DNA of 64,000 bases, taken from positions 1,722,261-1,786,260 of the forward strand of contig NZ_LT630337.1 in the NCBI RefSeq assembly GCF_900117315.1, in the 5' to 3' direction. The notes under the pieces were generated by a model. It was given only the letters and a program-made list of their open reading frames with translations. It had not been told where the DNA came from and did not search any database. Positions within the stretch are counted from its first letter, which is position 1. Each line of letters opens with the position of its first letter. Shown here one piece after another: positions 1 to 8,708 of the stretch. Origin of the DNA: Bacillus massilinigeriensis. Lineage in GTDB: Bacteria > Bacillota > Bacilli > Bacillales > Cytobacillaceae. The translations under genes were made by a program, and so were the position numbers.

Positions 1-692
1 CCCTGCTGAAAATCCTCTGATAAAACACCACCATGCCTTTCGAGCTCCATCATCGAAAAGCGCCCAAAGCAAAGCCTCTGAACATTGGTTCCAACCAGTT
101 TTTGTGCTTCCCCAAATTCCTCCAAGATGGCATGTGCCCGTTCATTAGCAAAAGTAATCAGCCCGCAATCATTGAATATAATTAATCCTTCATGGATAAG
201 AGAGGGCAGTGTATTTTCTTTCATTGCCTGCTGGAATAAAGTCTCCCCTAGCTGCTCGGTAGTTTCTATTAGCATTTCTACATGTTTTTCCTGCTCGACC
301 ATTTCCGTAATATCTCGCTCCATTATTAATGCAGCAATCGTCTCATTTTTACTATTTTTGATAGGGGTAATATTTTGCTGGATACTGACTTGTTCTTGAG
401 AAATTCCACGTGAACCGTAGACGGGTTCTCCTGTTTGCAGACAGAAAAATACGCCAGGCTCATTTTCCTTTAACGCAATTTCCCCGATTACTGGACGCTT
501 GTATAACGATTTCCCGTTTTCCGGATGAGCTTCAGCAACTACGATTGCAGTATCCTTCATAGGGGTAAAGCAATCAATAAATACATCAGCTTGAGAAACA
601 TTTGCCCATAATTGTAGTTGCCTTGAAACACCTTGAATGATTCGGACATCCTCCTCTAATAAGGAGGGCATGAATAATCCCACTTCGCTCAT
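1..692 (-). CDS. eutW: EutW-type sensor histidine kinase, 5' part (3' end outside window)
   Basis: The minus strand is open from an ATG at 690-692, preceded by a GGAAAGGGG ribosome site, to the left edge, giving about 230 residues. The N-terminus contains features of the H_kinase_N sensory domain of EutW kinases: LLEEDVRIIQGVS, then ADVFIDCFTP, AIVVAEAHPENGKSLYKR, VIGEIALKENEPGVFF and an ERDITEMVEQEK linker leading to a PAS-like segment. In Firmicutes, EutW senses ethanolamine and phosphorylates EutV, an ANTAR-domain RNA-binding antiterminator. The catalytic HisKA_2/HATPase part should lie to the left and is not visible. The gene follows eutP after a 148-bp gap. Identification rests on recognition of the N-terminal domain only. 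Confidence 0.78.
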   Translation of the reverse strand, partial: MSEVGLFMPSLLEEDVRIIQGVSRQLQLWANVSQADVFIDCFTPMKDTAIVVAEAHPENGKSLYKRPVIGEIALKENEPGVFFCLQTGEPVYGSRGISQEQVSIQQNITPIKNSKNETIAALIMERDITEMVEQEKHVEMLIETTEQLGETLFQQAMKENTLPSLIHEGLIIFNDCGLITFANERAHAILEEFGEAQKLVGTNVQRLCFGRFSMMELERHGGVLSEDFQQ

Positions 693-840
693 TTTTTTCC
701 CCTTTCCGAATGGCCAAGTTTTGTACAATGTTATTCGGAATTTCCCTGCAATATTCACTACTGAGGGACAAAGGATACTGTAAGCAGATGGTTAAAATGA
801 TTAATCTTCTTAAATTACATTTGTTCAAGTAATTCTTCTA

Positions 841-1284
841 TTATCCAAGATGCTGTAAAACAGCCTCTCTTAATTCTGCAATCCCTTCATTTGTAATGGC
901 TGACACTTGAAAAATCCTGCTATTTGGAACAACCTGTTTCAATAGTTTTGTAGCCAATGCTATATTTGCATCAGCGTGATCCATTTTGGTAATGACTCCT
1001 ATGGGGGTTAAAGGAAAACCTTGTGAAAAATTTGGTGGTAGTGATTGATGGGATTTGGTCGCATCTTGAATGACGAGCAATACTTTTGCCTCTAAGGAAG
1101 TGGCCATTAAAGAACGGTAATACATTGGATTTTCGCTGTATTCACCAGGTGTATCAATAATCCAATCTACATAATGTAAGCTTTGAGTCTTCGTAACCTG
1201 CGAGGATTGATTAAGCAGGGCTTTCGTCAAGGTCGACTTTCCGGACCCAACGGAGCCAATCAGCATCACTTTTCGCTTCCTCAT
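841..1284 (-). CDS. eutP: EutP/PduV family P-loop protein of the microcompartment
   Basis: This 147-residue protein has a small-GTPase-like P-loop, GSVGSGKST at about residues 11-19, a switch-like DTPGEY motif and a TKMDHAD motif in the NKxD position. These are the layout of the EutP/PduV family, which is associated with ethanolamine and propanediol microcompartments. EutP of Salmonella has been reported to have acetate kinase activity. The start codon overlaps the eutS stop (ATGA), so the two are translationally coupled. It is the last gene before the kinase. Confidence 0.85.
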   Translation of the reverse strand: MRKRKVMLIGSVGSGKSTLTKALLNQSSQVTKTQSLHYVDWIIDTPGEYSENPMYYRSLMATSLEAKVLLVIQDATKSHQSLPPNFSQGFPLTPIGVITKMDHADANIALATKLLKQVVPNSRIFQVSAITNEGIAELREAVLQHLG

Positions 1285-1622
1285 GATCTAGTAACCTCTG
1301 CTGGTTCAAATTTAAGATGGCTACTTAAATAGTGATTAATCGAATGAATGGCCATCTCCACATTGGAAACAGTGCCACAAATAACTAAAGAGCCAGTAAA
1401 GCGGTCTAAATAGCCTATTTCCACATCTGCAGCCTTCGTTGCGATGTCCGCTGCAATGATGGCCGTTTCTGTTGGAGTTAAGGTTAGTATTCCAATTGCC
1501 CCTGCCTCATTTATTCCAAGCCTTGAATATAATGCTTCATCGGGATTCGCAATAATATGTGCTAACGTCAGCTGTTTCCCAGGAACGTATTCTTGTATAA
1601 CACGCTGCTTTTTCTCATTCAA
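1281..1622 (-). CDS. eutS: Microcompartment shell protein EutS/PduU type
   Basis: A single BMC-domain shell protein of the circularly permuted EutS/PduU class. It has the characteristic opening RVIQEYVPGKQLTLAHIIA and the core motifs AIGILTLTPTETAIIAADIA and VEIGYLDRFTGSLVICG. The open frame extends seven codons further to 1643. The TTG at 1620-1622 is preferred because it follows an AAAGGGTG site at proper spacing and gives 113 residues, close to E. coli EutS (111). It should form hexamers with a small beta-barrel plug on the shell. It lies between eutN and eutP. Confidence 0.87.
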   Translation of the reverse strand: MNEKKQRVIQEYVPGKQLTLAHIIANPDEALYSRLGINEAGAIGILTLTPTETAIIAADIATKAADVEIGYLDRFTGSLVICGTVSNVEMAIHSINHYLSSHLKFEPAEVTRS

Positions 1623-1658
1623 ATTATTCAACACCCTTTGCAAAATTAAACTTCATGG

Positions 1659-1934
1659 CTAATCAAACTCATCTCGAACCTCAAGTGAATCCACAATTCC
1701 AACTACAACTGCATCAACAGGAGTATTTTTATCAAAAATGGTTCTTGCAGGACTTCCACGTGAGATAATTACGACTTCTCCTTGGCCAGCTCCAATCCGA
1801 TCAGCTGCAATAATTGGCTGTCCGACGACTTCATCCCTCATGTTAATAGGTTCAATCATTAATAGCTTGAGGTGGCTCATCCCAACTTCCTTGTGTGTAG
1901 CCCATATACTTCCAATCACCTTTCCGAGAATCAT
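1659..1934 (-). CDS. eutN: EutN/CcmL pentameric vertex protein of the microcompartment
   Basis: A 91-residue EutN/CcmL/PduN-type protein beginning MILGKVIGSIWATHKEVGMS. It carries the family's basic-beta-barrel features GQPIIAADRIGAGQGEVVII, the conserved SRGSPAR turn and VDAVVVGIVDSLEV. Members form pentamers that close the twelve vertices of the polyhedral shell. Its ATG overlaps the stop of the preceding gene by four bases, indicating translational coupling in the eut operon. Confidence 0.92.
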   Translation of the reverse strand: MILGKVIGSIWATHKEVGMSHLKLLMIEPINMRDEVVGQPIIAADRIGAGQGEVVIISRGSPARTIFDKNTPVDAVVVGIVDSLEVRDEFD

Positions 1935-2716
1935 AGGATGGATCTCCCTTCAATCACGAGCTTCATCTTTTTATCCTTTATAAAGTCCATTGCCATTGGA
2001 GAAATAATCGTATTTTTACTTACAACCAGAGTATTTCGTTTTAATCCATTTTTTGAAAGCCAATCGGTGGTAAGTACTTTGTCATTAAATACAAATGTAT
2101 CTCCATCACAATTTTCTTCCATTTGAAGAAGTAGACTTATTATATTTTTGTAAAGGTGGGCTTGCTTGCATAAGTGAAATCCCATATCCTTAAGCTCTAA
2201 AAGATATCTCTCAAACCTTCTTGTTAAAGATAATGGCAATTCAATTGTCTGAAGGGTTCTTCGATCAGAGCGCTTAATTCCAGGTGAATCCTCACCGATA
2301 ATGACTGGTTTATTCATAACAAGTGCAGAAAAGGCAATCTCAGCTTTAACAGTACCTTTAAGCCCGTGACAGATTCTTGCTGCATTATCTATATCAATTT
2401 CTGGGATGATAATGGCATCATAATCCTTTGGTAGTTCGATAGGAGCCTTGGCATATTCATCAGCAGCAATCATTTGCCTTGCGCCTGTGGATTGTATCTC
2501 GTTTATTCCTAACCAAGCGGAGGTTTCTCCATCAAGAAACAACAGGTCGTAATCGATTGAATGCTTAGCCAATTCAATAAATTGATCTGAATAAGGTTCG
2601 TGAGCAGAACTGTCACAAAAGATGTATAGTACTTTTTTTCTATCCTCCTTTCCCAAATTAGTCACCAGTTCTCGTGTAATTCTTTCCACCAAGCTATGAA
2701 GCTTTTCGTTATCCAT
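1931..2716 (-). CDS. Conserved eut-associated protein of unknown function (flavoprotein-like fold suspected)
   Basis: The 261-residue protein (ATG at 2714-2716 behind AGGGG; the frame could extend one codon group to a TTG at 2725) is of the kind found between pduL-like and eutN genes in Firmicutes eut loci. No catalytic motif is certain. The alternating hydrophobic strands (KVLYIFCD, DYDLLFLDG, YDAIIIPEID) and a GLKG turn suggest a Rossmann/flavodoxin-like fold. The C-terminal about 35 residues (WLSKNGLKRNTLVVSKNTI then ISPMAMDFIKDKKMKLV) resemble the helix-plus-strand module at the N-terminus of the neighbouring PduL-like protein. The gene starts inside the pduL stop (8-bp overlap) and ends inside eutN. 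Confidence 0.6.
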   Translation of the reverse strand: MDNEKLHSLVERITRELVTNLGKEDRKKVLYIFCDSSAHEPYSDQFIELAKHSIDYDLLFLDGETSAWLGINEIQSTGARQMIAADEYAKAPIELPKDYDAIIIPEIDIDNAARICHGLKGTVKAEIAFSALVMNKPVIIGEDSPGIKRSDRRTLQTIELPLSLTRRFERYLLELKDMGFHLCKQAHLYKNIISLLLQMEENCDGDTFVFNDKVLTTDWLSKNGLKRNTLVVSKNTIISPMAMDFIKDKKMKLVIEGRSIL

Positions 2717-3497
2717 GACGTTCAACCCCTACAAAAGTTGAAAATAAGCGATGATTTTTCCCAATCATTCTCACCTTATCTCTAGTTGTTAATTGAGCGG
2801 CATTGGCTTCATCCTGATCAAGATGAAAATCTAATACATATGATTCTTTTACTCTAGCAATGACATCATAAAAGATGATTGACCTTTCTTCAGAGAGAAG
2901 TATTATAGAATCGCCGTTCTGAACGTCAAGCTCCTTTGCCTCCTTAAGTGACATATGGACATGATTTTTTGCAACGATTAACCCCTTGTCGATGGTCACA
3001 CACCCTTTTGGACCCACAATCGTGATACCTGGAGTTCCATCAATCGACCCGGAAAGCCGGATGGGGGGATGAATTCCAAGCTTAAAGCCGTCCGTTCTTG
3101 ATACCTCAACCTGGGTTTGCTCTCGAAATGGTCCTAAAATACGTACATTTTGAAGTACACCCTTTGAACCTACAATCGTCACTGCCTCTCTTGCCGCAAA
3201 CTGTCCAGGCTGTGAGAGATGGCGTTCTTCGGTTAAATCAGCTGTGTCTCCGAAGAGAACTTGAAAATGCTCTACACTTAAATGAACATGGCGATTGGAG
3301 ACTCCCACTGGAATCAATATAGAGGAATGATTCTTCTCCTCCAATCCTTTGGGAATGTGGGTGATTCGAATTTTGTGTTCTAATAAGAAATCTCTTGCCG
3401 AAGGGGTCAGTCGATCTCCATCCTTCAAGGGATACTCTTTGGGCAGCTTTTGTTTCAAATATAATTGACGTAAGCTCTTTTCGGTAATAAGTACCAT
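2709..3497 (-). CDS. pduL: PduL-type phosphotransacylase (phosphate acyltransferase) with N-terminal extension
   Basis: A 262-residue phosphotransacylase of the PduL family, which converts acyl-CoA plus phosphate to acyl-phosphate and recycles CoA inside the microcompartment. Zinc-binding and active-site histidines are visible: VSNRHVHLS (H70, H72), AKNHVHMS (H179, H181) and DFHLDQDEANAA (H225). The first about 50 residues (ending LTPSARDFLLEHKIRITHI) precede the PduL core and resemble the N-terminal helix module found in EutQ/EutT-type proteins. It may serve as an encapsulation or docking segment. In the operon it sits directly after eutM (one base between them) and overlaps the next gene. 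Confidence 0.88.
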   Translation of the reverse strand: MVLITEKSLRQLYLKQKLPKEYPLKDGDRLTPSARDFLLEHKIRITHIPKGLEEKNHSSILIPVGVSNRHVHLSVEHFQVLFGDTADLTEERHLSQPGQFAAREAVTIVGSKGVLQNVRILGPFREQTQVEVSRTDGFKLGIHPPIRLSGSIDGTPGITIVGPKGCVTIDKGLIVAKNHVHMSLKEAKELDVQNGDSIILLSEERSIIFYDVIARVKESYVLDFHLDQDEANAAQLTTRDKVRMIGKNHRLFSTFVGVERHG

Positions 3498-3788
3498 CTA
3501 CTCTGCATCCAATTTTGGAAGAATCAGCTCTATATCGGAGTGTGGGCGTGGAATCACATGGACAGAAACAAGTTCTCCAACATTAGCTGCCGCCGCTGCC
3601 CCCGCATCTGTTGCGGCCTTAACCGCACCAACATCCCCACGAACCATGACCGTAACAAGACCTCCTCCGACCTGCACCTTTCCAACTAAACGGACATCTG
3701 CTGCTTTTACCATAGAGTCTGCCGCCTCAACCGCACCAACTAAGCCTTTTGTTTCAATCATTCCTAATGCAGAAGTTTCTCTTGCCAT
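3498..3788 (-). CDS. eutM: Microcompartment hexameric shell protein EutM/PduA type
   Basis: A 96-residue single BMC-domain protein: [21 protein letters not shown], then the [20 protein letters not shown] strand and the [13 protein letters not shown] helix. This is the canonical EutM/PduA major facet shell protein, forming hexamers with a central pore for substrate passage. The start has a GGGGGTC ribosome site. It follows eutE with an 18-bp gap. Confidence 0.93.
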   Translation of the reverse strand: MARETSALGMIETKGLVGAVEAADSMVKAADVRLVGKVQVGGGLVTVMVRGDVGAVKAATDAGAAAAANVGELVSVHVIPRPHSDIELILPKLDAE

Positions 3789-3806
3789 TTTTTTGACCCC
3801 CTAGAT

Positions 3807-5276
3807 TTAGTCTTTTAATTGCTGAATAATATCTATGACAATCTTTCTAATTTCCTCCTCGCTAACCCGCTGCTCTACTGCTTCTTCATCTCTGAGATTA
3901 TTCATTTCCTTACTTGTATCTCTTTTCATTTCTCTAATCCCAAAGGCAACCCTTTTAATATTCATGAGATGTTCTGGACCGATGTTATCTGAAGTGATGT
4001 TATTCCCATATGTTCCACATCCCAATGTTAAAGAAGGAAAAATACCTGTGGTTGAGCCTATTGCTCCAAAGGTCGTTCCAGAATTGACAATAATTCTTGA
4101 TGCTGGTTTCTTTAATGCAAAGGCACGAATCACTTCTTCATCCATTGCATGAATGCCCAGAGTGTGTCCGAGTCCTCCAAGCTCTAAAAGCTTCATACAA
4201 ATATTGCAGCCTTCTTGCCAATCCTTTACGATATATAGAGTTAATATTGGTGAGAGCTTTTCTAGTGAAAAGGGAATGTTTTTTCCCACTTCCTTTTCCT
4301 CTCCAACAAGAATTTTGATGTTTCTAGGAATTTCTATTCCAGCCATTTCTGCCAACCTCTGAGGGGACCTCCCTACTATTTGAGGATTCAAGCTATTATT
4401 TTTTAAAATAATCCCTGCAACCTTTTCTTTTTCACTAGCATTAAGAATATAGGCATAATGCCGCTCCAGCTCTTTCAAAAGCTCTGATTTAACCTCTTCA
4501 TCTACAACGATTGCTTGTTCAGATGCACAAATCGTGCCAAAGTCGAATGCCTTGCTTTCTATGATTCTCCTAGCAGCTTCTTGAATATCAGCACTTTTAT
4601 GCACATATACAGGTACATTTCCCGGTCCAACTCCATATGCAGGCTTCCCTGAGCTATAGGCCGCCTTGACCATCCCTGGACCCCCAGTTGCAAGAATGAG
4701 GTCCGTTTGAGAATGGGACATTAATTCCTTTGATGCCTCAAGTGAGGAATGCTCTAAGCATTGAATGACTCCCTTAGGAGCTCCAGCCATAACAGCCGCG
4801 TAATGAATGATCTTGGCTGCATGAAAAGAACAATTTTGCGCATTTGGATGTGGACTAAACACGATTGCATTTCTTGCCTTTATTGCGATTAAGGCCTTGA
4901 AGATGATGGTGGAGGTCGGATTCGTAGAAGGTACAATTCCCGCAATAACACCTACTGGTTCTGCAACCTCCCATATCCTTTTTTCCACATCTTCTTGAAT
5001 AATCCCGACCGTCTTTAATTCTTTTATTGCTTCATACACTTGCTTTGCGGCAAAAAGGTTTTTAGTAATCTTATCTTGTATATTGCCAAATCCAGTTTCT
5101 CGAACGGCCATCCTGGCTAATTCCTCTGCTGCCTTCTCTGCCGAGTTACTCATACTCCAGACAATGTCATCTATTTCTGATTGAGTCATTTCCTCCAACG
5201 TGCTTTGAGCCAACTTTGCAAGAGACAGTTTGTCGCGAACCTCTTGAATTGATAACAGGTCAGCATCCATGTTCAT
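3807..5276 (-). CDS. eutE: CoA-acylating acetaldehyde dehydrogenase (EutE)
   Basis: A 489-residue acylating aldehyde dehydrogenase: acetaldehyde + NAD+ + CoA gives acetyl-CoA + NADH. The cofactor motif [18 protein letters not shown], the [18 protein letters not shown] segment, the [11 protein letters not shown] loop and the catalytic cysteine in [11 protein letters not shown] (Cys250) are all present. The extreme C-terminus (about residues 471-489, [18 protein letters not shown]) is a short amphipathic helix after a charged linker, which looks like an encapsulation peptide. In enterobacterial EutE that peptide is N-terminal. RBS GAGGGGG precedes the ATG. Confidence 0.92.
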   Translation of the reverse strand: MNMDADLLSIQEVRDKLSLAKLAQSTLEEMTQSEIDDIVWSMSNSAEKAAEELARMAVRETGFGNIQDKITKNLFAAKQVYEAIKELKTVGIIQEDVEKRIWEVAEPVGVIAGIVPSTNPTSTIIFKALIAIKARNAIVFSPHPNAQNCSFHAAKIIHYAAVMAGAPKGVIQCLEHSSLEASKELMSHSQTDLILATGGPGMVKAAYSSGKPAYGVGPGNVPVYVHKSADIQEAARRIIESKAFDFGTICASEQAIVVDEEVKSELLKELERHYAYILNASEKEKVAGIILKNNSLNPQIVGRSPQRLAEMAGIEIPRNIKILVGEEKEVGKNIPFSLEKLSPILTLYIVKDWQEGCNICMKLLELGGLGHTLGIHAMDEEVIRAFALKKPASRIIVNSGTTFGAIGSTTGIFPSLTLGCGTYGNNITSDNIGPEHLMNIKRVAFGIREMKRDTSKEMNNLRDEEAVEQRVSEEEIRKIVIDIIQQLKD

Positions 5277-5382
5277 CCGTATCCCCCTCTCGACTTAAAT
5301 TTTTCAAGTCTCCAAGTAGTTTCTCTCTTTGTCGAATAGAGTTGATTTTTTCATTATCTTTCCAATTCTATCGATGCTCTTT

Positions 5383-6039
5383 CTAAAATGTATAATGTGG
5401 AAAAGACGCTATCTTCTTAACAGTTTCTGCAAAAGCCTCAGCCGCTGCGGAGCATGCAGATTGGCTTCCTGTTAAAAGTCCCCCTCCAAAGTTGGTTTCA
5501 GTAGGAGGTCCATAAAATACACATAGCCGAACATCTGCTGCTTTTAATGCAGCATCCAGTCCAACCACAGCCTCAAGGGGAGGAGCAATTAAATACGCTA
5601 GCGGCTCCCCAGCTTTAATTCCAGCTATCTTCGACAAATAGGTTCCAGTTCTAGAAATTGTATGAGCATAATAAGCATGTTCCCCTTTTTCATCTACTGA
5701 GTAAAAGGATGGTCCCTCATTAATCATCCTTACAGCAACCTCTAAACCACTCTTTACCTCTGACGGAGTGGCTCCACCTAGAATTCCTAAAAACTCACCT
5801 GATAATGGGCCCGAGGAATGTGCAGCACCTGCATAAAATGATTTAGCATAAACTACCTCTACTGCCGCATTTTTAGTTGCTTCATCTAATGCAGTGTATC
5901 CGACATCATCACTCGTACTTGTGACTAAAGCAAGGCTTTTTATCTGATTGGATAGGTTCAGCTTCTCCTTTAGACCAGCATCCACATTAGGTATGATTCT
6001 GCTTGCTAATGCAAGAGCCTGTACCCGTTTGACATTCAT
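5383..6039 (-). CDS. eutL: Trimeric tandem-BMC shell protein EutL
   Basis: A 218-residue protein (E. coli EutL is 219) matching EutL: MNVKRVQALALASRIIPNVD at the start, then LALVTSTSDDVGYTALDEAT, the LSGEFLGILGGATPSEVKSG segment and the second half ending in GPPTETNFGGGLLTGSQSAC. EutL forms pseudohexameric trimers with a gated pore. The frame is open to 6132, but the ATG at 6037-6039 follows a perfect GGAGGTGA at 8 bases and gives the family length, so the upstream extension is rejected. It is the first gene of the visible operon, and its leader holds an attenuator. Confidence 0.9.
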   Translation of the reverse strand: MNVKRVQALALASRIIPNVDAGLKEKLNLSNQIKSLALVTSTSDDVGYTALDEATKNAAVEVVYAKSFYAGAAHSSGPLSGEFLGILGGATPSEVKSGLEVAVRMINEGPSFYSVDEKGEHAYYAHTISRTGTYLSKIAGIKAGEPLAYLIAPPLEAVVGLDAALKAADVRLCVFYGPPTETNFGGGLLTGSQSACSAAAEAFAETVKKIASFPHYTF

Positions 6040-6061
6040 CCAGTCACCTCCTCCTGCTTTT

Positions 6062-6120
6062 AAAAAAGCAAAAGGTGCCCTGTATACAGTAAAATACCTG
6101 CAGACAAGGCACCATTGCCT
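6062..6120 (-). promoter_or_regulatory. eutL leader: ANTAR-type antiterminator hairpin overlapping an intrinsic terminator
   Basis: On the minus strand, AGGC-AATGGT-GCCT (6120 to 6107) forms a hairpin with a six-base loop having A at position 1 and G at position 4, as EutV-type ANTAR proteins require. It matches the published site AGCAANGRRGCUY closely. Its 3' arm is also the 5' arm of a 10-bp stem (GGTGCCTTGT at 6113-6104 with ACAGGGCACC at 6083-6074, one G-U pair) followed by a T-rich tract at 6073-6062, so the two structures are mutually exclusive. Only one of the usual two ANTAR hairpins (P1/P2) is evident. Confidence 0.72.
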
Positions 6121-6344
6121 ATTTGTATTCACTTTTTATTTATTATTACTTTATGGTATTTGTCTTATTTTTATGACATATTGACTAACCTAACGTATTG
6201 GTAAAGTTATTAAATTGACACGTTCTTATTAATCGATATATAATTATCTCGAATTCAAGATATTTCTTTTCAAATTAATTAGAACAACAGGGATAGTTAA
6301 TAATAAGAGAATGATTCTTTTTGCGAATAAAGGAGAGGTAAAAT

Positions 6345-7043
6345 ATGTTAAGAAAAATTGATAGTAAAAATATGGGGAGTAGCAATCTTGGTTGGCTAAG
6401 AAGTAAATTTCATTTTTCCTTTGCAGAATACTATAATCCAGATAATATGAACTTCGGTGTTTTAAGGGTCATTAATGACGATTTAGTTGAGGCACATACT
6501 GGATTTAGTAAGCACCCACATCAAAACATGGAAATTATTTCTTATGTAGTCAATGGGCAGCTCACCCACGGGGATAGTATGGGGAATAATAACACAATTA
6601 CCCGCGGTCATGTCCAATATATGAGTGCAGGAACAGGAGTTTTTCATAGTGAGTTTAATCATGGAAATGAAACCTTGCGCTTCTTACAAATTTGGATTCT
6701 TCCGGACAAAATCGGGCACACTCCTAATTACGGGGATTACCTTTTTAACTTTGATGACCGCCATAATCAGTGGTTGCATATAGTATCAAGTGTGGAGGGA
6801 AATGCACCAATAAAAATTAATCAAGACGCCAACATTTACTCATTGGAGCTAGATCAGGGAAAAGAAATTGAATTCCCTGTGAAAGATGGTAGACAGGCCT
6901 ACCTTGTACAAATCGAAGGAAACACTACGATTAATTCTATTGAATTAGAGGCAAGAGACGCTTTGGAAATTATTGAGGAGAAAATATATATAAAAGCGGA
7001 TGATGCATCACACATATTAATCGTCGAAATGATGAAACAATAA
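6345..7043 (+). CDS. Pirin family protein (YhhW-like bicupin, possible quercetinase)
   Basis: A 232-residue pirin-family bicupin. The N-terminal cupin carries the four metal ligands seen in pirins: His57 and His59 in KHPHQNME, and His101 and Glu103 in GVFHSEFNH. Some members dioxygenate quercetin, others act as redox-dependent regulators, so the substrate is not defined. The gene has a strong AAAGGAGAGGT ribosome site and ends in a perfect terminator, so it is probably monocistronic. Confidence 0.88.
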   Translation: MLRKIDSKNMGSSNLGWLRSKFHFSFAEYYNPDNMNFGVLRVINDDLVEAHTGFSKHPHQNMEIISYVVNGQLTHGDSMGNNNTITRGHVQYMSAGTGVFHSEFNHGNETLRFLQIWILPDKIGHTPNYGDYLFNFDDRHNQWLHIVSSVEGNAPIKINQDANIYSLELDQGKEIEFPVKDGRQAYLVQIEGNTTINSIELEARDALEIIEEKIYIKADDASHILIVEMMKQ

Positions 7044-7052
7044 TATAAAACC

Positions 7053-7080
7053 AAAAGCCAATTCAATCGAATTGGCTTTT
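7053..7080 (+). terminator. Rho-independent terminator after pirin gene (bidirectional)
   Basis: A perfect 12-bp stem AAAAGCCAATTC / GAATTGGCTTTT with a four-base loop, nine bases after the pirin stop codon and ending in T residues. The converging MATE gene ends at 7114, so the A/T-flanked stem probably serves both strands. Confidence 0.9.
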
Positions 7081-7113
7081 CTATTTACACATTTAGATAG
7101 TAATCTCATATTA

Positions 7114-8508
7114 TTAAACTAGTTTATGGGCATACCATTTCTTTCCCTTAAATCTCCATTCAAAGATGAATCCTCGAACAGCCCATTCACCAATCATAGC
7201 GATCCATACGCCTGTAATTCCAAATCCAAAGGTAATACCTAAAACATATCCAGCTACTACCCGGAACAACCACATGGATAACAGGGATGTGATTGAAGTA
7301 AAGTTTGAATCTCCAGCAGCCCGCAACGCAGATGGCAATAAAAAGGCTGGTGACCATAGGATTGGTTGGGCAATTGCCGTGATGAGTACTAGGATAAATA
7401 TTGTATGGGTTATGGTTTCTGGAGCCGAAAATAATCTCATCATCATCGGAAAAAGCGGCAATAAAATGGCTGAGGTGATGACATAAAGGATGGAAGAAAA
7501 ACCTATAAACGATTTAATAAATTTCCTTGCATCCTTGATATTTCTTCGCCCCATACACTGGCCAACAACCGTTAATATAGAAATACTTAATGCGTTAGGC
7601 CCCATTTGAAATAATAATGTAATGGAATTGCTAATTGCGTTTGCCGTTAATGCTAAAGTACCTAATTGTACAATAAAGGTTTGAGTTAATAGCTTCCCTC
7701 CATTGAAAAATAGCTGCTCGGCAGCAAACGGAAGACCGATAAACATAATTTTCTTTAAAATGGAGAAATCAAACTTAAGCGCATTTCTAAATTTAAATTG
7801 GATGGTACGATTATATTTTTTTATGTAAATGACTGAAGCTGTAACTCCTAATAATCTGGCTACAATTGTAGAAATGACAAGACCAACGATTCCCATATCA
7901 AGCATCGTTATGAAAATAACATTCAAGACGGTATTGGTTAAATTCATTACTAGGGATAAATTCAGGCAAGGCTTCGTCTCCCCTACTCCCCTTAATGACC
8001 CAGTAACAGCTTGAAAGATGGCTATTAATGGGTAGGAAAGGCTACTTCCAATTAAATATAACTTCGCATTCTGAAATACATCCACTTCCACTTTCCCGAA
8101 AAGCAGATTTAACACCGGCACATGAAAACTTAATACGAAAACACTAATCAGCAAAGAAAAAATGGTAACTGCAGAAATTGCTTGGGTTGCTGTTTTTGAG
8201 ACCATTTGGGCATTCCGTTTCCCCTGATATTGTGCCACAATAACCGTTCCACCCGTTGCAACAGCAATAAATACATTGACCAAAAAAATATTCAATGAAT
8301 CTACCATACTCACCGCACTCACTGCGGCGACCCCTGATGAACTAATCATCGCTGTGTTTAATAAACTCATTAATATTAAGAAAGCCTGATCAACAAATAT
8401 CGGAATAATAATCGAAAATATTTGCTTGTAATTAATGGAATCCCCAGTAAGATATTTGTCCATTAATGAAACTGTTTTAGTCTTTAATTTTAGTTCAATA
8501 CTACTCAC
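7114..8508 (-). CDS. MATE family multidrug/sodium antiporter
   Basis: A 464-residue polytopic membrane protein with about twelve hydrophobic segments arranged as two six-helix halves. It has typical MATE motifs: QAFLILMSLLNTAMISSSG near helix 1, GTVIVAQYQGKRN after helix 2, AVTGSLRGVGETKPCL after helix 5 and GQCMGRRNIKDARK in the second half. It probably exports drugs or metabolites in exchange for Na+ or H+. It is convergent with the pirin gene and divergent from the SH3b gene. Confidence 0.9.
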   Translation of the reverse strand: MSSIELKLKTKTVSLMDKYLTGDSINYKQIFSIIIPIFVDQAFLILMSLLNTAMISSSGVAAVSAVSMVDSLNIFLVNVFIAVATGGTVIVAQYQGKRNAQMVSKTATQAISAVTIFSLLISVFVLSFHVPVLNLLFGKVEVDVFQNAKLYLIGSSLSYPLIAIFQAVTGSLRGVGETKPCLNLSLVMNLTNTVLNVIFITMLDMGIVGLVISTIVARLLGVTASVIYIKKYNRTIQFKFRNALKFDFSILKKIMFIGLPFAAEQLFFNGGKLLTQTFIVQLGTLALTANAISNSITLLFQMGPNALSISILTVVGQCMGRRNIKDARKFIKSFIGFSSILYVITSAILLPLFPMMMRLFSAPETITHTIFILVLITAIAQPILWSPAFLLPSALRAAGDSNFTSITSLLSMWLFRVVAGYVLGITFGFGITGVWIAMIGEWAVRGFIFEWRFKGKKWYAHKLV

Positions 8509-8708
8509 TTTACGACACTTCTTTGGTGTATTTCGCCTTCGAGACGCTGTTTTTTAAAATAACAGGATTTATTATACCACCATACCATTTTAGTGAAAGT
8601 GTCTTTTTCGTGAATGTTTCCCTTGAAAACCAGCTGCCACCTATTTATTTTCAGAAAATTATGTTATCATTACTTAGGATAAATTTACTATGAGAGGGGG
8701 AGTTTCGT

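Noticed and set aside
85..399. Open plus-strand frame of 104 codons
   Set aside because: Antisense to the EutW-type kinase, which has family-specific sequence and its own ribosome site.
586..828. Minus-strand frame of 80 codons overlapping the kinase start
   Set aside because: No ribosome site or family match, and it runs over the kinase's first residues in another frame.
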